A stretch of 64,000 nt of DNA from Sulfopaludibacter sp963815475 (GCA_963815475.1 CAWFHD010000003.1:3658001-3722000); one strand, 5' to 3'; shown: positions 46,391 through 57,442, counted from the first letter of the stretch. Made by a program: numbers and translations. Notes: generated from the letters alone by a model not told the origin.

Positions 46391-46580
46391 TGTCCGTCAG
46401 GAGCACTTCCACATACTTCAGGGCCGAGTCGTCGGCGTTTACGAAGATGTGCCAATCGGTGCCCCCCCCTTTCATCGAGAAAATGACACCGCTATCCAGA
46501 ATGCTTACCCGCCCGCTGTGCAGGTCTTGAAGGAACAATCGCGCCCGTTTGGGATCCCGCATATGGTAAACATATTCCAT
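46344..46580 (-). CDS. Possible small protein of 78 residues
   Basis: The frame starts MEYVYHMRDPKRARLF and has a plausible mixed alpha-beta composition (DWHIFVNADDSALKYVEVLL), unlike shadow frames nearby. It overlaps the upstream end of the SnoaL-like remnant. I do not recognise a family and no clear ribosome-binding site is visible. Confidence 0.35.
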   Translation of the reverse strand: MEYVYHMRDPKRARLFLQDLHSGRVSILDSGVIFSMKGGGTDWHIFVNADDSALKYVEVLLTDNGVKVKASQNTNEVP

Positions 46581-46673
46581 GCATCACTCGTACCACCGTG
46601 GACCTCACAGAATCCAGGGGGTGGGGAGTGGGGTGTAAAGGCTCGTAAAGGAAACGTCCAAATGGAGAATTCT

Positions 46674-47228
46674 ATGCAGCCCAACTCTCGACGCAGGTAC
46701 TTCAATAAACTCGCGACAACGATGGCAGCCGCGACCGGCGCACACATCCTCTTCGCTCAGCAGCCTCCTCAAACTGGGGGCGCGCCACCAGCCGGGCCTG
46801 CTGGAAACCGGCCGCGGAGCAGCCACATACATAACGGCATCTATTACTTCGCGGGCACCGGATCCAATGACGGCTACTCAAGGGATGATCACATTCTCGT
46901 AACGGACCCATTTGAGAAGCACGTCACCCGAACGATGGATGCGCTTAAGAAGTCCGTTGAGCGCGCAGGCTGCACTATGGACAGCATCATCCATGTGGAA
47001 GTTTTTCTCTGCCTTCCTCACGCCGATAATGTCCCGATGCCCACGGGTAAAGCTCGGTTCGATGCCCATAAAGCGCAGTACGACGCATTGAACAAAATCT
47101 ACGGGACCTATTTCAGCCCCGGCAAAGCCCCTTCCCGGGCCTGCATGGCTGTTGAGTGGATTCCGGGCGATTCGCTGATCGAAATCGTCGGAAGCGCATT
47201 GGTGGTCTCTCCGACGCCCGCCGGGTAG
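46674..47228 (+). CDS. RidA/YjgF-family protein with Tat signal
   Basis: The 184-residue protein starts with a twin-arginine-like signal (MQPNSRRRYFNKLATTMAA) followed by a Gly/Pro-rich linker and a RidA-type domain (HNGIYYFAGTGSND, TRTMDALKKSVERAGC, RACMAVEWIPGDSLIEI). Family members usually deaminate reactive enamines, or act as oligomeric proteins; an exported member is less common. GGAG lies before the ATG at 46674; an in-frame ATG at 46662, with AAAGGA upstream, would add four residues. The usual RidA arginine near the C-terminus is kept (SRACMAVEW). Confidence 0.82.
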   Translation: MQPNSRRRYFNKLATTMAAATGAHILFAQQPPQTGGAPPAGPAGNRPRSSHIHNGIYYFAGTGSNDGYSRDDHILVTDPFEKHVTRTMDALKKSVERAGCTMDSIIHVEVFLCLPHADNVPMPTGKARFDAHKAQYDALNKIYGTYFSPGKAPSRACMAVEWIPGDSLIEIVGSALVVSPTPAG

Positions 47229-47283
47229 ACTCTGCATCGAATCGTACTCCCAAAAAGACGATACGACCTCGGTATCCGCCCGA

Positions 47284-50200
47284 TCATGGCTTGATCCTGT
47301 ACTTCAGGGTCGCCGACTCGCTCGCGGCTACGTTGCTGTCACCGAGGTATGCCGCCGTGATCGAGTGGTTCCCGTTCTTCAGCGCCGACGTCGAGAACGT
47401 CGCCATGCCGTTCATCAGCACTGTCGTCGCCATCGTGGCGCCTCCGTCGCGGAACTGCACCGATCCCGTAGCGGCCGCCGGCGCGACCGTCGCCGTGAAT
47501 GTCACCGTCTGCCCCGCGCTCGACTGGCCGGGCGGCGTCGACGAGATCGTTGTCGTGGACGCCGCCTGCGCAATCATCTGCCGGACCGCCCGAGACGTGC
47601 TGCCCGCAAAACGCGCGTCCCCGCCGTACACCGCCGTGAGCATGTGCGGCCCGGCCGTCAGGTTCGACACGCCCAAGATAGCCTGCCCATTGACGATTGT
47701 CGCCGACCCCAGCACCGCTGCCCCGTCGTAGTACTGCACGCTGCCCGATGCCGTTGGCGGGAACACGCTCGCAATCAGCGACACATGCCCGGTGAACACC
47801 TGAAGGCTCGGAGAACTGTCCAGACTCGTCGTCGTCGCGTACTTCACGACCTGTACGACGATGGCCGCAGACGTGCTCAAATCCAGCGCGCCGTCCCCGG
47901 AATACGCCGCCGTAATCGAGTGGCTGCCCGCTGTCAGCGCCGTCGTAGAGAACACCGCCGTTCCGCCGTTCACCGCGACTGTCCCGATGGCCAGCGCGCC
48001 GTCCAGGAACTGGACACTCCCCGTCGCGCTCGATGGCCTCACTGTAGCCGTAAACGTGGCGCCTTGCCCCACATTCAGATGCGAAGTAGGACCCGCCAGC
48101 GTGGTGGTCGAGTTCGCCTTCCCCACAGTTTGCGTGACTGCAATCGACGTACTTCCCGCGTTGGCGCCATCGCCGCCGTACACCGCGCTCAGCGAGTTCG
48201 ATCCAGCCGGCAGGTTGGCCACCGCGAGTTGCGCCGAGCCATTCGCGAGGGCCGCCGATCCCAGGACCGTCGCACCGTTCAGGAACTGCACTGTTCCTGT
48301 CGCCGTCGAGGGCGACACCGTCGCGGTCAGGGTAACCGTCATGCCTACGGTCGATGAATTCGGAGCGCTCACGAGGGTGCTCGTGGTGGCGCGCTTCACC
48401 ACCTGCTGCAGGACCGCCGTGGACCGGCTCGGGCTAACGTTGCCGTCCCCCGGGTAAGTCGCGGTCACGGAATGATCGCCCACCGCCAGGCTGGAGGTTG
48501 CGAAGGCCGCCGCCCCGTTGCTCAGCACCGCAGTGCCCATCACAGTCGTGCCGTCGAGGAACTGAACTGTGCCTGTGGCGCCGTCGGGCGCGACCGTCGC
48601 GGTGAAAGTTAGGGATTGTCCGACAACTGCGGGATTGAGGGGGGAGATGAGAGTGGCGCTCGACGCAGCTTTGTTGACGGTTATCGCGAGCGCCGAAGAG
48701 GTGCTGGCAGCATCGAGCGGATCGCCGCTGTAAGCAGCGGTCAGACTGTGGCTTCCTGCCGCCAGGGTGGAGACAGACAGCGCCGCCGTGCCGCCGGATA
48801 CCGGAGCCGTACCGAGGACGGCGCCGCCGTCCAGGAACTGAACGGTACCAGTGGCGGCGGCCGGCGAAACCGAGGCGGTGAGGTCCACGGTCTGGCCATA
48901 TGCGATGGTCGAGGTGATGCTGGAAAGAGTGGTCGTAGCGGCGATTTTGTTCACCCGCTGGATCATCGCCGCACTCGTCATGCCGTTGAAGTTAGTGTCT
49001 CCACTGTAGACCCCTGTAATGGAGTGGCTGCCGGCGCTGAACGAACTCACACTAAAGCCCCCGGCGCCATTTAATACAGTCCCAGTGACGATTTCCGTGG
49101 AGCCATCCAGGAATCGCATAGTTCCGGTCGCAGCGGTGCTGGATAGTGTCGCGGAACAGGCTACAGGTTGGCCGGCGGTCGAGGGGTTGGGACTGCAGGT
49201 CAGCGTCATCGTCACGTTGGCCTGCTGGACGGTCTGCGAGAAGACGGCGGAGGTGCTGGCGGCATTGGCGTCGTCGCCGCTGTAAATCGCGGCAATCGAC
49301 TGCGTACCAGCGGCGAGCGTCGAGACCGTTATGGTGGCCGAACCAGCACTTAGGCTGGCGGAGCCGAGAGAGGTCGCGCCGTTCATAAACTGGATGGTTC
49401 CAGTCGCGGTTGCGGGCGACACCGTCGCCGTGAAGGTCACAGCTTGTCCGTATGCGGAGGGCGAGGCGCTGGAGGTAACGGTCGTCGTGGTGGTCGTCTT
49501 TACGATTTGGGTCAGGATTGTCGAATTCGATCCCATCAGAGCCGAGTCGCCGTTGTAGAACCCTTGGATTGAGTGAGTGCCCGCTGGAAGCCAGGAGACG
49601 GAGCAGGTGGCGACGCCGTTCGCGATCGTCGCGATGCACAGCATGTTCCCGTCGTAATGAATTTCGACAAATCCTGTCGCCGTGGACGGTGCCATGGTAG
49701 CGGTGAAGGTAACGGCCGTGCCCTGCGTGGAGGGATTCGGATTTGAAGTAAGCGCCGCGGTACTGGCACTCTTCACCGTCACATCACTCTGCGTCCTGAC
49801 CTGGGAGTAGTTGCTGTCCCCCTGATACGCGGCGGTCAGGAAGTGGTCCCCGAGTGCGGTGAACGTAACTGTGAACTGCGCGACTCCATTGACGACTATC
49901 GCAGCCTGCAGCAGTGCGGAGCCGTCGTTTAGCACTACGGAGCCCGCGGGCTGGGCGGTGCTGCCGTATGGTGTCGAGACGGTTACCGAGATGGATGTCG
50001 GAACGTTCACGGTGGCGAACATAGGAGCCGACATGCCGATAATCGGGCTTGGCTTTGACACGGCAGGAGCGACGGTGACAGCAACGCCAGGCGATCCCGA
50101 GCCGTTGAAGAGCGAATCGCCCATGTAGTAAGCGCCGATTAGATGGGCGGAGGTGGATGAAAGCGTGGTCGAGGTCAGCGACGCCGAGCCTCCGCTGAGG

Positions 50201-51504
50201 ACGGCGGTTCCAAGAACTATCGGCGCCGAGCCTTGAGGCTGATCGATAAACTGAACGTACCCCGTGGGCACGCCACCGACCGGAATCGAGGTGGCTGCTG
50301 CGGTGAACGTCACTGGGTCGCCCTGGTTGATGTTTACGGAACTCGCGGTCAGAGTCGTGTTGGTGTAGTGATTCGGCGAGGGAAGGGAGACGATGCGGAG
50401 ACGGCAGTCGAGGGAGTCGGTAAACAGGACAAAGCCCATGGCATACGCGACCGCATAGGGTCCGTCGAGGGTGGCGTTAGTGGCCGGTCCATTATCGCCC
50501 ACCAAGGTACCGATGCATGGAGTGCCCAATCCCTGAGCGCCGCTGCCGTTTCCGGCGACTGTGACGATGGTGCGAGTGGCGGCATCGACACGACGGATTC
50601 GGCCGGTGCCGTCCGGGAAGTAGGTATTGCCCTTCCCATCGGTGACCAAGTTGACGGCGACCCTTCCTATCCCTGCACTGGGGGCCGGCACGCCGTCGCC
50701 GGTGAAGGTTGTGCTGCCATTACCGGCAAACGTGGAGAGGATTCCGGTGTTTGGATCCACGAGGCGAATTCTGGCGTTGGTGTATTCGGAAATCGCGAGG
50801 GTGTACGAGACGTCTACGCTCACCGCGATGGGTGCTCCCAGGCCGGCGTTCAGCGCGGCCGTACCATCGGGCGATGGGTTGGAACTGCCGTTTCCGGCCA
50901 CTGTGGTGATGATACCGGTGGTGGCATCGACCCTCCTGACGCGCGCATTTCCCGAATCCGCGATATAGAGGTTGCCGGAAGGGTCCAGCGCGATTGAGAA
51001 TGCGGTTGCGAAGGTGGCATTGACGGCCGGGCCGCCATCGCCGCTGAATCCGGCGTTGCCTGTGCCCGCCACAGTGGTGATGATACCGGTGGCGGCATCG
51101 ATGCGGCGGACGCGGTTGCCAAGGAATTCAATGACGAAGAGGTTGCCTGAAGCATCCACCGCCAGTCCTCGTGGACTGTTGAGCGAGGCATTGACGGCCG
51201 GGCCGTTATCGCCAGTGGATGCCGCGGCGCCAGTCCCGGCTACGAGCGTGAGTCGGCTCGTAGATCCCTCGACCCGCACAACGCGATTGTTCAGAGTGTC
51301 GGCAACGTAAATATTGTTGGAACGATCGACGGCGATCCCTGACGGCCCGGACAACTGCGCGTAGGATGCGGAACCGCCTATACCCGCCGTTCCGGCTACG
51401 CCAGTGCCTGCGATGGTAGTGATCAAGCCGGTCTGCGCCGGGAGAGCAGCGACGAGCAGGCTGAGAAGAGTCACAGCCTGGGTGACACGAGGATGTCTTG
51501 ACAT
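47284..51504 (-). CDS. 1406-residue secreted protein: NHL repeats followed by about 11 Ig-like repeats
   Basis: A signal peptide (MSRHPRVTQAVTLLSLLVAALP) is followed by NHL-type repeats to about residue 390 (GPSGIAVDRSNNIYVADT; SPRGLAVDASGNLFVIE), which form a beta-propeller, and then about 11 Ig-like repeats of about 90 residues with a shared core such as GQAVTFTATVSPATATGTIQF and SLTAAYSGD, ending LKYRIKP. These Ig-like domains are typical of surface or secreted adhesins; no enzymatic motif is seen. The repeats differ enough that the assembly through them is credible. The leader upstream is AT-rich. Confidence 0.9.
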   Translation of the reverse strand: MSRHPRVTQAVTLLSLLVAALPAQTGLITTIAGTGVAGTAGIGGSASYAQLSGPSGIAVDRSNNIYVADTLNNRVVRVEGSTSRLTLVAGTGAAASTGDNGPAVNASLNSPRGLAVDASGNLFVIEFLGNRVRRIDAATGIITTVAGTGNAGFSGDGGPAVNATFATAFSIALDPSGNLYIADSGNARVRRVDATTGIITTVAGNGSSNPSPDGTAALNAGLGAPIAVSVDVSYTLAISEYTNARIRLVDPNTGILSTFAGNGSTTFTGDGVPAPSAGIGRVAVNLVTDGKGNTYFPDGTGRIRRVDAATRTIVTVAGNGSGAQGLGTPCIGTLVGDNGPATNATLDGPYAVAYAMGFVLFTDSLDCRLRIVSLPSPNHYTNTTLTASSVNINQGDPVTFTAAATSIPVGGVPTGYVQFIDQPQGSAPIVLGTAVLSGGSASLTSTTLSSTSAHLIGAYYMGDSLFNGSGSPGVAVTVAPAVSKPSPIIGMSAPMFATVNVPTSISVTVSTPYGSTAQPAGSVVLNDGSALLQAAIVVNGVAQFTVTFTALGDHFLTAAYQGDSNYSQVRTQSDVTVKSASTAALTSNPNPSTQGTAVTFTATMAPSTATGFVEIHYDGNMLCIATIANGVATCSVSWLPAGTHSIQGFYNGDSALMGSNSTILTQIVKTTTTTTVTSSASPSAYGQAVTFTATVSPATATGTIQFMNGATSLGSASLSAGSATITVSTLAAGTQSIAAIYSGDDANAASTSAVFSQTVQQANVTMTLTCSPNPSTAGQPVACSATLSSTAATGTMRFLDGSTEIVTGTVLNGAGGFSVSSFSAGSHSITGVYSGDTNFNGMTSAAMIQRVNKIAATTTLSSITSTIAYGQTVDLTASVSPAAATGTVQFLDGGAVLGTAPVSGGTAALSVSTLAAGSHSLTAAYSGDPLDAASTSSALAITVNKAASSATLISPLNPAVVGQSLTFTATVAPDGATGTVQFLDGTTVMGTAVLSNGAAAFATSSLAVGDHSVTATYPGDGNVSPSRSTAVLQQVVKRATTSTLVSAPNSSTVGMTVTLTATVSPSTATGTVQFLNGATVLGSAALANGSAQLAVANLPAGSNSLSAVYGGDGANAGSTSIAVTQTVGKANSTTTLAGPTSHLNVGQGATFTATVRPSSATGSVQFLDGALAIGTVAVNGGTAVFSTTALTAGSHSITAAYSGDGALDLSTSAAIVVQVVKYATTTSLDSSPSLQVFTGHVSLIASVFPPTASGSVQYYDGAAVLGSATIVNGQAILGVSNLTAGPHMLTAVYGGDARFAGSTSRAVRQMIAQAASTTTISSTPPGQSSAGQTVTFTATVAPAAATGSVQFRDGGATMATTVLMNGMATFSTSALKNGNHSITAAYLGDSNVAASESATLKYRIKP

Positions 51505-51772
51505 ATGGTTGGAATCTCGCGTTAAGAACGAACGAAGGACGACAATGCAGGATAAAGAGGATTTAGAGAGATTAAAATATGAATATTGGTTGGTGGTAAC
51601 CAGCTAACTTCTGATATGCGGATTATCCACGAATGACGTCGCCTGATTGTAGGCAAAACCAGCGCTCGGCGACGAGCATCGGCCTACCGGGCTTGAGATG
51701 CCTCGTAAAACACTGGTAAACGATGCGCGACGGAACTTCCGCGACCACGTCCATTTTTGAGTCGAGGTCACG
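51505..51772. other. 268-bp AT-rich intergenic region with divergent starts
   Basis: The region holds no convincing gene. It separates two divergent genes and contains an AT-rich patch near 51555-51590 suitable for promoters. A 20-codon frame from 51545 (MQDKEDLERLKYEYW) has a GAAGGA site but is probably chance. Confidence 0.4.
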
Positions 51773-52555
51773 ATGTTCATCAGCACAGTCCTGCTTTTTT
51801 CTTCGGCCCTATTGAATACGAAGCCGGCCCCTATCTTCGCCGACATCCGTATCGGAACGGATGGTCCATACCGGTTTCTGGTGGACACTGGCGCGCAGAC
51901 CAGCCTGATTGATCCCAAGCTTGCGGCGTCCCTGCACTTCAAGCCCGAGTTTCGTGTGGACGTGATCACGCAAGGCAGCAGGCGCCTCTCGCCGGGGATG
52001 AAGGCGCGCAACCTCTCCATCGGGGAAACCACGCTGCCCGAAACCGAGTTGGTCTTTTATGACGTAAGCGAGGCTCAGCGGTTCGGCCAAAAGGTGCGCG
52101 GCGTGCTGGGCATCAACGCCCTTGCGGGCATCGACTTCACGCTTTCCCCCGCGGACGGAAACCTGCAGTTGACAATGGAACGGCCCAACGGCGAAGTGGC
52201 GCCGTTCTACCCCGTCGAAGCCCGGATCGGGCTCAAAGCGCGGATGGGAACCGAGGTGCTGACCCTGATCCTCGATTCCGGTAGCAGCCACGTAGTCCTG
52301 TTCCGGACGCCGGGGGCGATGGCTAAGACGAAATCTCTGGCGAACACCTTCGGGACGCTCGACGGTGCGCGGCGGAGCGTCCCCACCACGTGGACTGAGG
52401 ATATGTTCTTCGAGCGCTTGTGCGTGCCCATGCTGCCGGCCGCGATCGTGGAGCGGAAGACGACCCAGGTAGACGGCCTGCTGCCGGCGTCAATATTCCA
52501 GAAGATCCACGTGGATTGGACGCACGGCGAAATCGTGCTGGTCCACCGACCGTAA
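51773..52555 (+). CDS. Two-lobed retropepsin/pepsin-like aspartic protease
   Basis: The 260-residue protein has an N-terminal signal-like segment (MFISTVLLFSSALL). One DTG motif occurs in FLVDTGAQTSLI (near 38) and a second, DSG, in LILDSGSSHVVL (near 165), each with the hydrophobic-hydrophobic-D-T/S-G-x-T/S pattern of aspartic proteases. Two motifs in one chain could form one pepsin-like active site without dimerisation. Bacterial members are few in number and their targets are mostly unknown. GAGG precedes the ATG. Confidence 0.82.
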   Translation: MFISTVLLFSSALLNTKPAPIFADIRIGTDGPYRFLVDTGAQTSLIDPKLAASLHFKPEFRVDVITQGSRRLSPGMKARNLSIGETTLPETELVFYDVSEAQRFGQKVRGVLGINALAGIDFTLSPADGNLQLTMERPNGEVAPFYPVEARIGLKARMGTEVLTLILDSGSSHVVLFRTPGAMAKTKSLANTFGTLDGARRSVPTTWTEDMFFERLCVPMLPAAIVERKTTQVDGLLPASIFQKIHVDWTHGEIVLVHRP

Positions 52556-52578
52556 AGCTCAGGCGTTAGAATCACAGG

Positions 52579-54201
52579 ATGCAGACGGTAGCGATTCTGG
52601 GCGGAGGGGTTGCGGGCCTCAGCGCCGCGCAAGAACTAGCGGAGCGTGGCTTTGAGGTTCACGTCTATGAGCGCAAGCCGGTGCTGGGTGGCAAGGCGCG
52701 GAGCATTCCAGTGCCCGATTCGGCGCGCGATGGCCGCAAGCCTCTTCCCGGTGAGCACGGTTTCCGATTCTTCCCCGGCTTCTACAAGCATGTCACCGAC
52801 ACCATGCGCCGCATTCCTTACGGCGATCGTGGCAACACCTATGACAATCTCACCGTGGCGACTCGCATCCTTCTGGCACGGGCTGGTAAGAACGAGATCA
52901 CATGGGTGGCGCGCACTCCCACGTCGCTGGACGATTTCCGCACGTTCCTGCTTGAGTTGTTCACGCCGCTGGGGGTTTCGCCGACGGAAACCAGCTATTT
53001 CGTCAGCCGCCTGCTGATTGTTGCTGCAAGCTGCCCCGAGCGCCGGTTGGCGGAGTTTGAAAAGATCGCGTGGTGGGACTTCATTGCGGCGCCACGGATG
53101 TCGAAAGAGTACCAGGTTTACCTGGGGCAGGGGCTCACGCGGTCGCTGGTTGCCATGCGAGCCGAAGAGAGCAGCACGAGGACAGTCGGGACCACTCAGT
53201 TACAGCTTCTCTACGATCTGATACGTCCGGACCGTGTGTTCGATCGTTTGTTGTCGGGTCCCACCAGTGACGTTTGGATCAGTCCCTGGAGCCAGTACCT
53301 GGAGAAGTTGGGAGTGAAGTTTCACTCCGGGAGTCAAGTGGTCGGAATCGCCACGGACGGCGCGCGCGTGACAGGAGCGACGGTGCAGAGCGATTCGGGG
53401 CCATCCTCCATCACCGCGGACTTCTACGTCGCGGCTTTGCCGGTAGAGAAGATGGCTCCATTGATGAACGATGACCTCAAGCGAGCAGCGCCATCTTTGG
53501 CCAACCTGGATAAGTTGAAGACACGCTGGATGAACGGAATACAGTTCTATCTCGCGCAGGATGTGGCGCTGGTGAACGGTCATGCGATCTATCTCGACTC
53601 ACCCTGGGCGCTGACTTCTATCTCTCAGGCACAATTCTGGAACAAGGCAGACTTCCCGCAATTCGGAGACGGCACGGTCCGCGGCATCCTCTCCGTGGAT
53701 ATCTCCGAATGGGATGCGCCCGGAGTCCTGTACGGAAAGGCCGCCCAGGAATGCACCGCGGAAGAGATCAAGGATGAGGTTTGGGCTCAACTCAAGCAGC
53801 ACTTAAACGTCGGTGGCGCCACGCCCATCTACGATGCCAACCTGGTGGCGTGGTTTCTCGATCCGGATATCGAATTCCCCAATCCGAGTTCGGCCACGAA
53901 TGCCGAGCCACTGCTCATCAACACGGCGGGATCGCTGCAATATCGCCCACAGGCCCAGGTGGAGTTGCTGAATCTCTTTGTAGCATCCGACTACGTGCGC
54001 ACCTATACGGATATTGCCTGCATGGAGGCAGCCAATGAAGCCGCTCGGCGAGCGGTGAACTGCCTGTTAGCGGTGGCCGGTTCCAGCGCTTCCCCGGCGC
54101 AACTCTGGCCGCTGGAAGAGCCGGCATTTCTCAAGCCGATTCAGGAGGTGGACCGCATCCGGTTATCGCTCGGCTTGCCGCACCATCTGGCCTTCATCTA
54201 G
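52579..54201 (+). CDS. FAD-dependent oxidoreductase, phytoene desaturase/HpnE-like
   Basis: The N-terminal dinucleotide motif VAILGGGVAGLSAAQEL is followed by VYERKPVLGGKA, and the C-terminus has the second FAD contact region (LFVASDYVRTYTDIACMEA). The pattern and length (540) match the carotenoid desaturase or squalene-associated dehydroxylase superfamily. Products in acidobacteria include carotenoids and hopanoids, but no crt or shc gene is adjacent, so the substrate is open. Confidence 0.88.
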   Translation: MQTVAILGGGVAGLSAAQELAERGFEVHVYERKPVLGGKARSIPVPDSARDGRKPLPGEHGFRFFPGFYKHVTDTMRRIPYGDRGNTYDNLTVATRILLARAGKNEITWVARTPTSLDDFRTFLLELFTPLGVSPTETSYFVSRLLIVAASCPERRLAEFEKIAWWDFIAAPRMSKEYQVYLGQGLTRSLVAMRAEESSTRTVGTTQLQLLYDLIRPDRVFDRLLSGPTSDVWISPWSQYLEKLGVKFHSGSQVVGIATDGARVTGATVQSDSGPSSITADFYVAALPVEKMAPLMNDDLKRAAPSLANLDKLKTRWMNGIQFYLAQDVALVNGHAIYLDSPWALTSISQAQFWNKADFPQFGDGTVRGILSVDISEWDAPGVLYGKAAQECTAEEIKDEVWAQLKQHLNVGGATPIYDANLVAWFLDPDIEFPNPSSATNAEPLLINTAGSLQYRPQAQVELLNLFVASDYVRTYTDIACMEAANEAARRAVNCLLAVAGSSASPAQLWPLEEPAFLKPIQEVDRIRLSLGLPHHLAFI

Positions 54202-54374
54202 TCTGAGATCACTCACGAGTCTCGCGTCATAGCATTCGACAACCGCCCGGGTCCAGAGTACAATTGATGGAAACTTCGGGGCCCGGGCCGCAGGAAGCCA
54301 CACCCCTCCCAGCACATAGCAGTGGACAGTTAAGCTTGCGATTTTGATGGCTACGAACTCGGGGGGACCAAAGA

Positions 54375-57300
54375 GTGATTCAGGCTGCGCGCAGATTCCA
54401 TTTCACCAGACGTCGGAAAACAGAATGGGCATGTTTATTCCTGGCGGTTGCCGCTTCGGTATTCGGCGAAACCCAGCCCAAGCCGCCCTCAATAGCGGAA
54501 CAGAAGGCCAAGGCTGAGTTTCTAAGCCTGCCTTTGAGTTTTGAGGCCAATCGGGGCCAGACGAATCCAGCGGTGAAGTTCCTGTCGCGAGGCGATGGGT
54601 ACGCGCTGTTCTTAACCGCGGACAGCGCCGTGTTCACGCTCCGCCGGCCGCGGGGGCGTCGTCTCCAGCCGTAGTTCGGATGAAACTGGCCGGGGCCAAT
54701 TCCCAAGCCAAGATCAGCGGCGCGCAGACCCTTCCCGGGAGAGTGAACTATTTTCTGGGTAACAACCCCGCTCATTGGACCCAAGGCGTCGACACCTTCG
54801 GCAGGGTGAGTTATCGGCAAATCTATGGTGGAATCGACCTGGTGTATTACGGAACGCAGCGCCAGCTTGAGTACGATTTCGTAGTGGCGCCGGGGGCCGA
54901 TCCTGGGCGGATCGCACTCGACTTCTCAGGCGCCAAACCCATGGTCGATCGAGATGGCGATCTGGTGTTGACCTTGGATGGCGAGCCGCTCCGCTTTCGC
55001 AGGCCGGTTGTGTATCAAGTGAATGAAAAGGGCAACAGAGATGTAGTCGCGGCCAGCTACAAGTTGACGGGAGACCGCGTGCGATTCGACTTGGGCAGGT
55101 ATGACCGTGGCCGGACCTTGGTGATCGACCCGGTCCTGACCTACTTGACATACCTGGGCGGGAGTAATGCTGACCTCGTCGGTTTGACTACCTACAGTCC
55201 CAGCGGCAATCCGACGCAGGGCATCGCTGTGGATCCAGCGGGAAATGTTTATTTGACGGGTTCCACCGTGTCCACCGATTTCCCGGTGCTAAACGCGATC
55301 CAGGCGGCAAATACGGCGAACTCGAACACGGGCTTCATCGCCAAATTGAACCCGGCGGGGTCGCAGTTGATCTACTCCACTTATATCGGTGGGAGCGTCT
55401 TGGGCGACGCCACGACAACTCGCGCTTATGCCATCGCCGCGGACAGCTCCGGCAACGCTTACATCACGGGATTTACTAACTCGCCCAAATTCCCTGCCAC
55501 CGCCGGAGCGTACCAGACAATTTGCGGAAGCCTGTTCAATAACGTAAGCAATTGCCCAGGCGTGCAGAGCGCATTCCTGACCAAACTCAGTCCAACCGGC
55601 AGCCTTGTGTACTCCACCTTCCTGGGACATAACAACGAAGCCGGCGTTGCCGTGGCCGTCGACTCTCACGGCCAAGCCTATGTCGCTGGAAATTCGGGCG
55701 ACCAATGCGACTCCACCACTCCAGTTAACTGCTTTCCGACTACAGCCAACGCGGTAGTGCCGGGGTCTACTTTTAACCACACACTCAGCTCGAACTTCAA
55801 CCAGGGCGCTGCTTTTATCGCGGTGTTCGATGCCGCCGGCGCCAACCTGCTCTACTCGAGTTTGTATGGCGGTAACGGATCGAGCGACAACCACCATCCC
55901 ACCTTCGGTTCCGGGGTGGCCGTGGATGGGTTGGGAAACTTCTACCTGGTGGGGAGCACCGGGACTAATCTACTGCCGGTGACCACGGGCGCCTTTCAAA
56001 CTACCTATCACGGCAATCCTACTTCGGGGTTCGGGTCATCCACCCGCGGGTTCATCGCCAAATTCAGTCCAGCAGGCCCGGCCACCTCGTTGGTCTATGG
56101 AACTTACTTCGGCGGGTTCGACAGCACGGTGGTGAGCTACCAGGATGTCATTTCCGGGATCGCCGCCGATGCGGCCGGCAATGCATATGTGAGCGGTATC
56201 GCCTCGTACGACTTCCCGGTAACTCCGGGCGCAAACAACACCATACCGTGCCCCTCAGCCAACAGTTGCTTAAATCGTGGCTTTCTGGCCAAACTCAATC
56301 CGGCCGGGAGCGCACTGGTCTGGTCCACGTTTGTCGGGAACATAACTGACCCGACCCTTAGCTCCGCCAGTACTATCAGCCCCCCACGGCTCGACGCGGC
56401 GGGCAACCTGTATGTGAGCGGGATTGCGGGTAGCAACCTCCAATATCCGCTGGTGAATCCGCTGCAACCCGCGAATAATTTCGGCGGCGTGTACGTGACA
56501 GAGTTCGATCCCACCGGAAGCACGATTAAGTTCTCGACGGTCATGTATGACCCGACGACGAACGGCGGAATGTTCAGCAGCGGCGTGGATGTCGATGCGC
56601 AAGGCAACGTCTATGTGGGAGGCTACACCGCTCAAACCCACCTGCCGGCGACTGCCGGCGCTTACCAAACCGCGATCAAAGGGAACTTTGACGCGTTTGT
56701 CGCCAAAATCAATACCTCCGCTCCCTCTCCTACGATTACGCTGGTGGCCAACGCGGAGAGCCAACTTCCCAACATCGCGCCTAACACGTGGGTGGAAATC
56801 AAGGGCTCCAATCTCGCCCCGGCAGGCGATTCGCGCACCTGGCAAGGCTCGGATTTCGTGAATAGCCAAATGCCCGTGAAGCTGGATGGTGTCACCGTTA
56901 CGGTAAACGGCAAGCCCGCTTACGTCTACTTCATCAGCCCTACCCAAGTGAACATTCTCACCCCTCCCGATGCGATTTCGGGATCGGTGGCAGTGCAGGT
57001 CACGAACAATGGGGTCGCCAGCGCGGCCTTCACGGTGGTAACGCAAACGGCATCTCCCTCGTTCTTCGTCTTCAATGGCGGACCCTATATTGCCGCCACT
57101 CATGCCGACGGAAGTTACATCGGCCCCACCACGCTCTATCCTGGCCTGACCACCCCCGCGCAACCCGGAGAGACTATCGTGTTGTACGCCAACGGTTTTG
57201 GACAGACATCCACGCCCGTAGTAAGCGGATCGCAGACGCAATCGGGAACGTTGACGCCGCTGCCCACGATCACCATCGGCGGTGTGCCTGCCACGGTGGT

Positions 57301-57442
57301 CTTCGCCGGCCTGGTTGCCCCGGGCGAGTTTCAGTTCAACATGGTGGTGCCAGCCTCGCTCGGCAATGGCGACCAGGCTGTGACGGCAACGTACAGCGGC
57401 TTGAACACTCAGGCCGGAACGCTGATCACCGTGCATCAGTAG
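54375..57442 (+). CDS. Secreted SBBP-repeat protein with TIGR03437 C-terminus (one indel)
   Basis: The N-terminal part starts at a GTG at 54375 (after a signal-like segment CLFLAVAASVFGETQ) and carries FEANRGQTNPAVKFLSRG. It continues in another frame after 54650, where one base is missing or added in a G run, to KLAGANSQAKISGAQ and the same GIDLVYYGTQRQLEYDF segment as the gene at 35099. SBBP repeats follow (DPAGNVYLTGSTVSTDFP and others) and a TIGR03437-type C-terminus (IVLYANGFGQTSTPV). Merged length is about 1020 residues. It is a relative of the 35099 gene. Confidence 0.87.

Noticed and set aside
54375..54674. Separate short secreted protein before the second SBBP gene
   Set aside because: Its sequence continues as the N-terminal domain of the SBBP protein in the next frame; a one-base indel in a G run is the simpler explanation.
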